A DNA stretch of 64,000 nucleotides from Akebia trifoliata (taxonomy: Eukaryota > Streptophyta > Magnoliopsida > Ranunculales > Lardizabalaceae). The stretch covers positions 19,082,967 through 19,146,966 of the forward strand of contig CM030706.1 in NCBI GenBank assembly GCA_017979445.1. Reading direction: 5' to 3'. Positions 45,391-57,038 of this stretch are shown here, piece after piece. Made by a program: the position numbers and the translations under genes. Position 1 is the stretch's first letter. Each line of letters begins with the position of its first letter. The notes beneath the pieces are model-generated. The model was given only the letters and a program-made list of their open reading frames with translations. It was not told the origin of the DNA and did no database searches.

Positions 45391-46568
45391 GCAAGTCACA
45401 CAATCGATCCAACAATCATGAAAAGAAAAGATTGGACCTAGAAAGGTTGCCTAAAGCTAGACAGCTCCCAACTAGGTAGAAATAACGCAACTAGCCTTCC
45501 AACTCGGTTCTATGAAGTCTATTTTGAATCATTCGGATCTCCAGATCAGAGATGGCTAACAATGAATAAAAAATGGCACTCTTAAATCACCTTTCTTTCT
45601 TGAATAGATTGAGTCTATCCCCTAAAAGGGCATGATCTTACTGATACAAAAGATGACCAAGAAATGCAATTGGCACAACTTGAAGCGAAATTTCTCCTAT
45701 TGAGCTCGTGAGCGCTATAGTTAAGTCTAATTGATTTTATTTAATTTGATTGGATGACCAGTGAGTTGATTATCCTAATTAGAGTAAGGAATTGGTAATG
45801 ACTTCCAATCCTTATCTTATCATGTTATCCCTAGGAGAGGGGTGTTCTTTACTACTTAATTAACTATTCCACGTGTGTTCAAATTGAAAAAATAACACAC
45901 AAAGGCAAGGAGTAACCCACTAGTATAGAGAGGCGTGGGTGTTTTGGGATTACCTCCCTTGCTAGACGGGGTGAAGACGGTTTGAGTCGACTTAGGCCAC
46001 TAATTTCAATTTTGGTGTGCTAACCTAAGGAGTCGTGACGATATTGTCCACCCGTCGTCCTTCCTTAGTCTATTACAATCCAAGCCTTCTTGGATAATTA
46101 AAAAAATTATAAGGAATCTTATACAAGAGTTTGTAAAATAGAAAAATAAACCTAACTAAATATTAAAGGAAATTAAAAGAAAAGAAGAAAAAAATATGCA
46201 CCTACAAGGAGCAAAACAGAAATGTTAGTAGAAATGATAGTAAACGAACTCAAAAATAGATTCTGACTTACCAAAATCTTGCTGACTATGTCACATTGTA
46301 TAAAAAAAATTTCTACCCCAAATCTATATACTATAATAGTTAATCGGAGATCGGAACAGAAAGTTACAGTCAAGTAAAGATCTGTTGTCTAGAATAAAAA
46401 AATGGGAATGACTTTTTTTTTTAATTTATTTTTTGTTTTTTCTTCTCTCGTAAACCCTCAAGAACACTTGAACTTATAGAAAGAAACAAAAGGAAAAAAC
46501 ATAAAAAAAAAATAAAAATGAAATAAATAAATTTTAAATCAAAACTTACCACTACTACCTTTACCTTT
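45391..46568 (-). other. Athila-2 5' untranslated region
   Basis: Leader between primer site and gag, matching Athila-1 13032-14208 in blocks (around 45590 and 45960-46060 on the plus strand). ORFs 46173-46373 and 46421-46678 are AT-rich chance frames. Confidence 0.7.
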
Positions 46569-46588
46569 CCCCGGCAGCGGTGCCAAAA
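46569..46588 (-). promoter_or_regulatory. Athila-2 primer binding site
   Basis: Minus strand TTTTGGCACCGCTGCCGGGG lies three bases inside the 5' LTR end. It is close to the Athila consensus, complementary to tRNA-Asp by family knowledge. Confidence 0.8.
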
Positions 46589-46591
46589 TTC

Positions 46592-47786
46592 TGATGGGAC
46601 TATCGTTGTTCTTCCCATCGGAGTTAATATTAATCTTACTTTTACCTCACTTATGGGGCAGTAGGGGATCGAACCCAAGAGAAATGAGAAGTAAAATTAG
46701 GCTAAGAGTATAAAATTCAAATTAACTAAAAGGAATTACAGCTGTTTTTCTTTGTATTTTTGAACTTATAAGAAAATTTAAAATTGCTAGAAAATGAATT
46801 AAAGTAAATAATGTTAAAATCAAGTAAACTTATGAAATTAAAGCACCATTGGAGGTGGATCTACCTAAAATATATTGATGAGTAATTCTTAGTCTCTAGC
46901 CTTTTTATAACTTAATCATAAATGCTTGGTGTTAGCTCCTTAGATCGAAAAGTTTAGCAAATGAAATCAAATGAGAGAATATAAACAAAGTAGAATTCCT
47001 TCAAAACTTCCTACTATCAATTATCTAATTTAAACATACTTTATCTTGATCTAATCTAAGCATAAATATCTATATTAAGAATAAAAGGTGCAAGAAATCT
47101 TAAAGAGAACTCATAAGCTTTTTAGATAAACGAAAGACATGAAACTAGAAACAAACAAGAACTTGCTATAGGCTTTTCCACTCTCCAATGGAGGAGAGCT
47201 TGGCTTAATGTCATTGCAAGAGAGGGAAGATAAGAGATGAAAGAATTTCTCTTCATTTCATGGAGAAACTTATAAATTATTCTTCTTCTACTTCATACAA
47301 AATTATTTAGCCAAAAAAAAAATAACTAGAAGATAAAAATAAAAAAATATAAGAGAAGAGGCTAAAAGCCTTAGATTAAAGGAGTCTTAGATAAGATAAT
47401 CAAGAGAGACCCTTTCTCTAGAGATTGAGGCTCTATTTATAGAGAAAAATATGTGTAGAAGAGTCCAAAAGTAGCTTCCATATTTCTTTGCACAAAAAGA
47501 CAAAAGAGGAGAACATGAGTTAAGGATTAGGGCATTCCAAAGTAGGTCCAAATGCTTTTGACTAGAGATTTTGATTCCAAAATGTTGATTTTCGTCACAA
47601 GAAACACACTTAATTAGATTTATCAAGTAAATAAATTTATTTATGTAAAATTAAGCCTAATTAGCATGCAACATGGTGTTTTGAGGCTTATCATGATTAT
47701 TACCTTAATACGGAGAAATAAGGATAAAAATCAAGATAAATGTCTAGGAAATGTGCGTATAATTCAGTGTTTCGAAACACTTATCA
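46592..47786 (-). repeat. Athila-2 5' LTR
   Basis: Plus-strand ends are TGATGGGACTATC and GAAACACTTATCA. It is colinear with 37417-38613, with small indels. ORF 47387-47626 inside is not supported. Confidence 0.95.
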
Positions 47787-47944
47787 AATATCTTATCCAA
47801 ATTCCCTTTACTGATTTCAATTCAAAGACGTCAAGATTGTTATGATTCTAAGATGGATTAAATTTTTAATTTTTTTGCATTATCGACAAGAGAGAATATT
47901 GAAGGAAAAAATAAAAGTCTTCTCGGATGATTCCTAAGATTCAT
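47787..47944. other. Short flank between Athila-2 and the copia LTR
   Basis: It continues the Athila-2 target (AATAT at 47787-47791). No similarity to the complete copia 3' LTR was seen, so the copia 5' LTR seems truncated at about 47945. Origin unknown. Confidence 0.45.
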
Positions 47945-48378
47945 TTAGATGAATGCATGCTATGAATATTATGCTATGTATTACATGCCATAAATATTTA
48001 AATTGTAAGTGAATAATGATTATATTCCAAACTAGAGATTTGTCATGAGAATGGATGTAGGCACATTGCCATGCATGTTTTATGACTCCGCAATTTACAC
48101 TTGAATACTTTGAATGTTATACAATGCCATGGATGCCAAATTGGTAAATCTTATATGAATAAACCATTTAATAACATGACGAATGAATGTTTAAATTCTA
48201 AGTGTATTTTCATTAAATAAATTTTAGAGACAAAAATGCAAAATCGAGGATAGGTGAATAACTTAAAATAAATAGTACATTATCAATCTAAGTTAAAATT
48301 GGATAAATTGAAAAAAAAAAATAATTATCCTGTTCACCCCCTCTAGGACTAGACACGGTACGAAATTTAATATTTTCA
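47945..48378 (+). repeat. Copia 5' LTR, right end only
   Basis: TTAGATGAATGCATGCTATG through AAAATCGAGGATAGGTGAAT and AATATTTTCA aligns with 58480-58865. An insertion of about 50 bp near 48290-48340 is absent from the 3' copy. Confidence 0.85.
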
Positions 48379-48394
48379 ATTGATATTAGAGAGG
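48379..48394 (+). promoter_or_regulatory. Copia primer binding site (tRNA-Met type)
   Basis: ATTGATATTAGAGAGG directly follows the LTR end and resembles TTGGTATCAGAGC, the site complementary to initiator tRNA-Met used by most plant copia elements. It has about three mismatches. Confidence 0.7.
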
Positions 48395-48409
48395 GTTACT
48401 CTTGATAGG

Positions 48410-49929
48410 CTTAACATCCTAGAGTTGATCCCAAAACTTTGAACCATGTCTAAGTTTGACAATGGTCATTCTCTAGACCTCCATTTATTCATTAGCTCAA
48501 GTATGCTTATTGGTAACTTAGGACGATGATTTACATCAATTCCTTTGAGCTATGATGTATGAAACTTGGTAAAAGAAAGGTATGAGCCACCCGAACAATT
48601 GAAGACCAAAAGTTTCAGTAACATGAAAACTTTAAACACTAGTCATACGGTCATATCACATGATGAATTCATATGAATATGCTAGTGATGATCGGCTAAG
48701 TAAGTTTAACTTACCTTAGAAACTTATGTTGTCAAATATTCAAACTTCAAATATTAACAAATTATTTTGAGAATAATAGGATGGAATAAAACAAGTATGT
48801 TTCTGAGGGTTTTATGAAAAATTTATAGATGTTTGTATTTCCATGTACTTTCTAGAAGAACTTGTTCCAGAAGGAAGAATTTGCACGAAAATTCTTAGGT
48901 TGCTTCCTAATAGGTTCACTTCTTTTGCAGCCTTGATTATAGTTCCGAGATGTGAAATAATGTGTTGAAAAACTCATTGGAGTGCTCACCATGATTGAGC
49001 TCCATCTATGGTGGTCATGATTTTCTTCTTCAAAGCAATTTCTAAATAGGTAAATCACATGTCATCTCATTCCTCCTCCCAAATTTATAGTAAACTATCT
49101 TTGAGAAAAATAGTGAGAGTGATCTACATGTTGAGGATATGACTTTGATGGGAAAAATTATAAGATAGTATATAAGAAGAGAGGATCACATAACTTTAGT
49201 AAAATGAGTAATCCTGAAAACAAAAGGTGACCTATTTGTAAACCTTTTTATATGTCAAAGGATGATATTAAAAGTTATAACTATGGAGGTATTGACCATT
49301 TTCCCATAACTTGTCCTTCGAAGCCTAGAATAAATGATTTCCAAAAATCTAGGTGCAAGGGAAAAACTGGATGCAAAAGTCACGTGGGATGACTCGGATG
49401 AAATTGAAGGTGAGAAACAAGTTTCTTCAAATTTTGAAGACTATAACACCTTTGGGATGCATATGCATCCACCACGGTCTCCATCCCTTTTGTAAATGAA
49501 ATTGGGAATGACAATATATTGGTTAATCAATCTTCTCCTCAAGTAGCCTCCTTTTCTGATGATAAGAACGAGGAAGGTATTCAAAATGTCTTGGAGCTCC
49601 AATCTGTCTTTGATCAATTGTTTGTAATTCATATTGTAATGATTTAGAAGAATGGTCAAGAAAAGATAGAAATTGAGAAATTAATGGTTCTCCTAGAATA
49701 AGCAGTTGTAGAAAAATGTCCCTTAGGGATTGAGTTATAAAACTTGAAAGTTAAACTTGAAACATCCCTATAAAGAGATTCTAGCCTACAATAGTTGTTT
49801 TAGAGAGAGAAATGATTTGATCACTAAATCTCAATATTTGAATACTCATGTCAATATGGAAAGCTCAACCATATCTCATCAAAATACTGAATTGGTAAAT
49901 CTATAAGATAAGAATAAAATCTTATAATT
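48410..49929 (+). pseudogene. gag: Copia gag remnant
   Basis: Stop-filled sequence. About 49234-49330 reads CKPFYMSKDDIKSYNYGGID then HFPITCPSKP, a CCHC knuckle context in which the first two cysteines have become tyrosines (YNYGGIDHFPITC). Acidic text follows (DDSDEIEGEKQ), as in Sirevirus gags. The upstream part has only faint similarity. It ends at the solo LTR inserted at 49935. Confidence 0.6.
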
Positions 49930-49934
49930 TGTTA

Positions 49935-52900
49935 TGTGACGCCCCGCCAAACACTAACACAAATCCCAAGGCCAAATCCCAAGGTACTAGGTGGCACCTC
50001 GAAATTTGGGCATGGCTCTCTCTGTTTATGTTAGTCTTCCACGGAACTCGAAAACATCGTAATCTAATATACCACAAATTCTGACCATATATAAAGGCAA
50101 CACAAAAATAACAACGGAAGACTGAAAAAATCTAATACATAAGTATATCAGAGTGCAGAAGTTTAATAATATACAAGATTTCCAAAGTACTCTTACTCTA
50201 ATACAAACCTAACACTCACTCCAAAATCTACATACATCTTGGACGAAACTGACATCACTAAGGGGTGTAGCCCTAGTGCTCACCAAGCAATAGACTCTGA
50301 TCGTCGATCTGATCGATCAGATACTCTTCACTTAACAACTCTGTGCCTGTCTCAGTAACTGCAAGTGTTGAAACTAAAAAAAAATAGGAAGGAAAGGGTA
50401 TGTAACGTTGGTTACCCAGTAAGTCCACAACCAATTCCTACTAATAACCTCCCCTAAACATGGTCGAGTAAGCATGCTGAACAGTTTAACATATGCAAAG
50501 TTTTACAAGAGAAAATACGATTAACTGGTACATATAGCCAGGGATGAGCAGCTAAACAGTTTAAAAGTTTACATAACATCAATCATCAGTACTTACTATA
50601 CATTTTTCATCTTATGCAAATATAGTTGACAACATCGAAATAGTAGACATGCTTTTCAGTTTATACTTCGAAATATAACAACAGATACATAGTACAATTG
50701 ATGGAGTATTGGAATTAAAGAGTTGGGATTCACGACTGGATCGCTCCCAGTCGGGACATGATATTCCTCAATAACATCGTAGTTCCTGATTTTGTGGTTG
50801 GTTGCTGTTTACCACGCTTACAAGACCATTTATCCGGCTCAGGCTGGCCGTTTGACGTGACCGTAAGTAATGGGTCTCTTTTCAATGTATCAGAACGTTC
50901 GACTACTACTAGATTGTTAGTAATCACTGACTAATTATTTTCGTCTATGCCTATCAAGCGTGCATGTGATTCTCAAAATAACACTCCACTCGTATATGAC
51001 TACATTTACAATACACGTTCACTGGTAAAGATAAGAAAGGAATGGACCCAGATTCCAGTTGTGACTCCACTCTCACGCGTCCCATACCACATATGAGCTT
51101 GGTGGTCCCTACCGTACATCCCAGGATAGTACATCCCTCCGGATGATATGACGCACTATCCCTTCAAGCATTCACAGACCCTTTAACAGCTCACAAAATA
51201 GCTACATATATATATTTATTTTCCATTTAAAACAAAAGAGAAATTAATAGAATAGGATTTAGAATGGATATCCAGTTCCTACCATACAACTGTGGCCACC
51301 CGGCTTAAAATAAACAACAGTACTCGAAGCCTCTGCGCCAACATAAATTTAAATAAACAAGCAACCCTTTCATTAATAACCTGGATATCCTTTCACCAAC
51401 TTACATACAACATACAATGTAAAATGTAGACATCACCCTCGAATGTGACTTTGATATTTTACCGATTCATCCATTTTTTCATTCTTTCGATATTCTCACT
51501 TTTCGTCTTTTCAAATCAAACCATGCTTTTTCAATCTTTCAAAGTCATTTTTGATCTTTTCATCGAAAATCATCAAGGTTTATTCAAACGAGGCCCCAGC
51601 AGGTATGCGAAGGCAAACTGTCAAAATTAGAAAAACTGATGAAAATATGGCTAAGTGTCGAAAACTCGATTTTTCAAAGTTATCGAAATTGAAAATAAAT
51701 TTTCATAAATGAAGGCCCTCGACAACATAAGAAGATTCATGTAGTTTTGTAACCTAATTCAAAGAAACGCAAAAGATATCACACGAATACTTAAAGCATT
51801 CCCATCGTGATGAAAATTTATTTATTTTTTTCCTGCTTCGTTTAAAGGAGTTACGGGGGCCATAAGTAGTCGTTTGGCATGTTAAAAGCACGAGAAATCC
51901 AAAAAAATATAATAAAAAAAATTTGAGCACTTTTTGAGTTTCATGGTAGCACCATGAATAGTGTATGGTGGCACCGTGAATAGTGCACGGTGGCACCGTC
52001 AGAACGTTGGAATTTCGTAATTTTTTTATTTTTTCTTCATTTTTTGCACGTTTTCGATTCTAATAACCCACCCATGAATTAAATATTTAAATTACGATAA
52101 AACACATTAAACATAATGATTTCTAGCATGAATTTGAAATAATTTAAGTAACATTCTATGAATTTAAAACATACACAAGTTTCGAAACATCCATAAATGT
52201 AATTTTTTGAAATCTATAGTTATTAATAAGAATCGAGAGTCCCTTACTCTTGTGGTTGTTGGACACGATAAGTTAGCTTGAAAATGAAGGAGTGACGGTC
52301 CGAAACATCGAATTTGGTGGAACTTGAATACCAAACGAATCGGTTTGGTTGCAAAACCCTCGATGGAAGTGTTCTTCCCCTTTCTAATGACCAACAATGA
52401 CTCTCCTAGGATTTGGATGAGGCTCCAAGTGGTTATAAACAAACCCACTTACTGATTTTTGTGGGAGACCAAGAGAACGAAAATGAAATAGAGGTTAAAT
52501 GGGGTGAGCACATGGAGCTCGACAACGCCGACGACTTTGCCTTCTTCGTTGAGGTTCAACTCGGACTCGCTTACGATAGATTTTGATGGGAAGTAGGTTT
52601 GGAGAATGGACTGATCTTTTGTGAGTTGGAGAGTAGAAAGTAAATAAAAGAAATGAGTTGATTCTTTTTATAATAAAAGTTGAGGGCATTTTTGTATTTT
52701 CCTTCGTTTACATTTTTGACAAAATCTTGACCATTTTGAACTCGAAAATTGACATATGAGTACTCCATGTCGAATAATTTTTCATTGCGGACCTCATGAT
52801 ATAGTTAAAATTTTCTGATTCTTCCTGTATCAAAAATTCACTGTTTTGAATCCCACTTAACGAGATATTCGAAGATTTTATAACTTTTTTATCCGAACTC

Positions 52901-53090
52901 GAATTCGAACTTGCTTACAGGCTAAAGTATATATTTCAATCATTTTGAACCTAATGGCAGAGTTGGTTTTCGTTAAAAATGATTGGAACAATATTCGAGT
53001 GTTTTACTCTAATTTCCTTCTTTGGCATTTTCCTCGAAATATCACCATTTGACTTCTTCGAGATACGAGTTGAAAATCCAGAGTATTACA
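49935..53090 (-). repeat. Solo chromovirus LTR, minus strand, 3156 bp, TSD TGTTA
   Basis: On the plus strand it starts TGTGACGCCCCGCC and ends AGTATTACA, the reverse of the LTR family at 25953-29130. It is flanked by TGTTA at 49930-49934 and 53091-53095, a perfect duplication. Shared blocks include CATGAGCGATCCAG relatives near 50735-50760 and GTGACTCCACTCTCACGCGT (51061). Predicted ORFs within it are not supported. It splits the copia gag-pol. Confidence 0.95.
51943..52005 (+). repeat. Three 22-bp repeats containing GGTGGCACC
   Basis: Units start at 51943, 51965 and 51987 (ATGGTAGCACCATGAATAGT and GTGGCACCGTGAATAGTGCA variants). GGTGGCACC is nearly self-complementary, so the array could form small hairpins. 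It lies inside the minus-strand solo LTR. Confidence 0.75.
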
Positions 53091-55290
53091 TGTTATCTTT
53101 GAGTTAGAGTCATATTATACTATATTTGAGCGTAATTATACCCAAGATAGTGAGAAACATGAAAATATATTGGCTATAGGAAAACCATTTGGGGATAAGG
53201 GATGTCTGGGCTATGATAGGTATAATTCTATATTGCCTTCCATTCCCACAGTGTTTGTTTCTAGAGACTTTTCAAACTCCCAAAAAGTAATCACTTCTGG
53301 AGACACTTCAGATCTCAAGAAGGATTCTAAGAAGGTCGCCAATTCTGAAGATTTTTCTTCTCAAATAAATACTCTAAGAATGTGATCAACCTAAAACTTC
53401 TGTGGTGAACTTCGTCACATGAAATTTGTATAATTCAAACATAAGATCATTTATTCTAGAACCACCATAATTTTTATTAGTAAATCCTCAATAGTAGAGA
53501 AAAAGTTGCATGGGATAAGATAGGCTCCTTTATAGAAAATTGAACCATCTTTGAAGAACGAAGAACCCTCCAAGTCCAAGGAATTGAGGAATTCTTCACC
53601 TCCTATACTGGATTATATTGTGAGGGACTGATTTAATTAGGTTTCTTTCCTAAATCTAAAAGCCTAAAAGTCTTTCAAATCAAGTGAAAATAATCAAGAT
53701 GTATGAAAGAATTTGAAGATGATACCACCTTCAGAATCACCTAAGAACACTAGGGTCTCCCACTTAAGAGTCACCAAGGAAGGAGAAATATGAGCTTAAT
53801 AGGAAAATATATTTTTAACTAAAAATTAAATCTAGGGATAACCAATACTTCGAGATTCACACCCTTCCTAAGATAAGAAATTTTACACAATTGTATTTGG
53901 ATAGTGCACTCCACACACAAGACCAGTGACCAAAGCTAGTTCAGTCACTTGGTAGAGTTTAATGGAGGCTCTATCACCTTTGGTGATAGTTGTATAGTTA
54001 AGATTGTTAGGTGCGGCATGGTCAGTGAATTGAGGATGCCTGAAATTGTCTTCTTTGTGAATGATTTGAAATATAATCTCCTCAACATATCTTAAATGTG
54101 AGATAGAGAACAATCGATGAGTTTCAACCATAAGGTATGTGAGGTCTTAGATATTAATGAGAAATTGATTATGAGAGGTCTCCACATATCCAATGACTAT
54201 TATATTATCAAAGACACTAGAAAAACCATCATTCTATGTGCGAGTAATGTGGCTCAAGTTGATGAGGTCCAGTTGTGGCTTCAACATCTTGACCATGTTC
54301 ACTACAAGAACTTGTCTCAAAATGCATAAAAAAGAAATAGCCAGAGGGTTGCCCAAGCTGGGTAGTAAAGCTAGAAATATTTGTGGGAAGTGTCATATTG
54401 GTAAACAAGTTCGTAATACCCACAAAAAGATAAACACCTAAGTTATCTCAAATCCTATAACATTACTTCATATGGATCTTGTGGATTCCACAAGAGTTCA
54501 AATTTTAAGAGGTAAGATGTATTTTCTATTAGTGGTAAATGATCACTTCAGATTCTATTTGATTTTTTTCTTGAAGGAAAAATTGGATACATTTGATGGA
54601 TTCATGGACGTCGTTAAGTAATTTCAAACAAAACTGGAGTCTGTTGTTGGACGGATCTAAAGCAATAATGGTGGAGAGTTTAAGAATAGTCAATTCACTG
54701 AATTTTGTGACAATCACAAGATCCGACATAAATTCTCAACTCTAAAAATCTTTTAGCATTATGGAGGTGTTGAGAGGATCGACTTTGTTCTATAGGAAAT
54801 GGTGGCTAGTTATGTTTCATAGTAAAATTGGAGGCATGATTATAGACGCTACCTGATACCTTATTCTTGTGTGTATTCTAAAGCAGGATAAATTGACAAC
54901 CTATGATCTATGGAACAACTTATCGTATAGTATTATGTATTTTAAGGTCTTTAACAACAAATGTTATACTCTTCAAAGACCATGAAAACTTGAGAAAGGT
55001 TGACTGGAGAATTGATGAGGCTATTGTTGGTATATTCATAGTCCCCTTTATCGAGTCATCAATTAGATAACCTACTCCATTGAAAGATTCAAAAATGTTG
55101 TGGTTAACAATCAACCAACAAATGACATAGATTTAATTGATTCGACGACATTGAAAAGAAAATATTTCCTACCTTCCTCGTCGTCGTCCCCATCACTTGT
55201 ATCGAAAAATCCACCAATAGTTAATAATAATTACCCAGTCAAATCTTTGGAAATCCTCACATTGATATGTAAATTACACAACAGTTGAAG
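53091..55290 (+). pseudogene. pol: Copia integrase remnant
   Basis: About 53155-53215 reads HENILAIGKPFGDKGCLGYD, typical of the copia gag-pol region before integrase. The pre-integrase HHCC domain is at about 54260-54420 (LDHVHYKNLSQNA to NICGKCHIGKQV). The core at 54470-54790 has HMDLVDSTRVQ, GKMYFLLVVNDHFRFYLIFF, RI-stop-SNNGGEFKNSQF and GVERIDF. The second catalytic aspartate (normally SDNGGEF) is asparagine. Traces beyond 54840 (YLIPYS; later VVNNQPTND) fit the region after the core. Stops and shifts are frequent. Confidence 0.82.
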
Positions 55291-56804
55291 ACGTTTACTC
55301 TTAAATCCAAAAACTCACAAATTGGTCTTAATTGATAAATTTGAGTTTTTGATCCATTACTTTATGCTTTTTAGAAAAATCTAAGGTTAAGACCTCACTT
55401 ACTTGAATTTTTCTTTTTACAAATTTAAATGTTGTTCGAGTTAGTGTGGCCACATCATCTAGATATCTGTCTTATTAGAAGAGCAAGTTATTTATTGGTA
55501 AATTTGGATACTTGTATCCTCACTATTTTTAGAATGAGTCAATTTATGGATGATGGTGCCTCACTACTTCTTGTCAACAAGTTGCCCAAGTAAATGTATA
55601 CGTTGGACAATTTTTGACTTTCGATTTTTTGTACAAAATTTGCACATCTTGTGTGAAAATCTTTGTTGGTGCTTTAATTGGTATAGTTGAGAAATTTAAA
55701 GCCTTTGTGCTCTCGATCACAAATTTACGGGATGCTTGTGTGCATCACTGAACTTCATTGGTCCACCAAATTTGAGCCAATATCCACAAATTTTGAGTAA
55801 TAAGACTCATTCAATAGTTTTATAGTCAAACATGATGTTATGACCTCTTTTGATGAAAAGTTTCACCATGGTGGCTAACTTCACCGAAACTTGAGTGACT
55901 ATGGAACTTAATTTTATTTGTATATTTGGGCTTATGGATCCCATCTAAGTTCCATCCTAAGGTTCACTCAAATTTTTTTGCTCATTTTTAATAAGTTTTA
56001 TCCCTTTTGGATTTTCAAAAATTTTGCAAATTGGCACGATCTTTAAAAAGTTTTCAAGGCTTTTTGAGAGAGAGTTAGGGTGAAAAAAAATTCATTTTTG
56101 GCATCTCCAAAATATTTAAATCATTAAAAAAATTCAAAATTATTGTTGCCAAAATTATTTTTCATTCAATGGCGCTTGGCAGCAACATGACAAGAGAGAA
56201 ATTTTTTTCCTTTTTTTCTCATGTGCTTTGTTCACCTCTTGAACTCCCTAACTTGATTCTTCTTCATATATTTCTCATATTTAAATCATTTGGTGAACAT
56301 AATGGTCAAACGTGATTACGTGGCATAATTCATGTGTTGTTAAAGTGTATCGTGTGAATGTACTCTATTTTAGAGTTTAAGTTCTTCATACGTCATGCTA
56401 TAATTGCTTAGTTCTTATTTGTATATCTTTACTAGCTTGCTAGCATGTTATGCTAATGTTTCAATGGTAAAATCGTTTTGGTCTTTATTTTTCATAGAGT
56501 TGTTCTTTATAGTTAAATCTTTTACAACTGTCATGTGTACGTTTGAGTATTCATTGGCATATTGTTTTGCACACGTTTGCATGTTACGACCATGAGTCAT
56601 TGAGTAATATCTTTATATGTTATTTATCATGCCATGCTTATACTTTATAGTTATAAAATTTATTGCATGTCTCTGTTTCATTTTGGCTATGCATCTTGCT
56701 TTTATAGTCATATGTATTACTTGCATGCTTATTTATCCCATATGCTTATTGATATATATTATGTTGACATCGGGTTGGTTACGCCATTTGTCAAATACAG
56801 ACAA
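55291..56804 (+). other. Copia 3' region without recognisable RT
   Basis: AT-rich. RT motifs (YVDD) and RNase H are not visible, so most of pol is deleted or decayed past recognition. The ORFs at 56404-56595 and 56617-56864 are hydrophobic and cysteine-rich chance frames in T-rich sequence; an envelope-like remnant cannot be shown. Confidence 0.5.
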
Positions 56805-57038
56805 AAAGGGGGGAGAATATTGTTTCCACCCGTGTGTACTGTTCTAGTTGAATCTTACAAGTAAACCATTCTGGGGGAGCAAAGGAAGCAGTACCTAAGG
56901 GGGAGCAATCTTAGTTTTTATTTTTAAACACTTTGGTAAGATTCTAATCGGGTGTAAGTGTGTTGGTCATTCTAGGAATATTTTCCAATATATTTAGTCT
57001 AGATTAAGTTTTGTCTCGTAATTGATAAATGGGGAGAT
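56805..57038 (+). promoter_or_regulatory. Cluster of four polypurine tracts before the copia 3' LTR
   Basis: Tracts are AAAAAGGGGGGAGAA (about 56804), GGGGGAG (about 56873), AAGGGGGAG (about 56898) and AATGGGGAGATTG (about 57028), the last directly preceding the LTR start. Several tracts upstream of the 3' LTR are a known conserved feature of Sireviruses. Confidence 0.75.

Larger units (their letters stand above)
37417..47786 (-). mobile_element. Athila-2: nearly complete Athila element, about 10.4 kb
   Basis: Two LTRs of 1197 bp (37417-38613) and 1195 bp (46592-47786) have TG...CA ends. They flank, in minus-strand order, a primer site, 5' UTR, gag, protease, RT, RNase H, integrase, 3' UTR and polypurine tract. 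Flanking pentamers are AACAT (37412-37416) and AATAT (47787-47791), one base different, as expected for an old target duplication. It is not interrupted by other elements. Stops, at least one internal deletion and the lost protease aspartate argue that it cannot move by itself. Confidence 0.93.

Noticed and set aside
56404..56864. Hydrophobic frames before the copia 3' LTR as an envelope-like gene
   Set aside because: Short frames in T-rich DNA look hydrophobic by composition; there is no signal peptide followed by an ectodomain and anchor, and no continuous frame.
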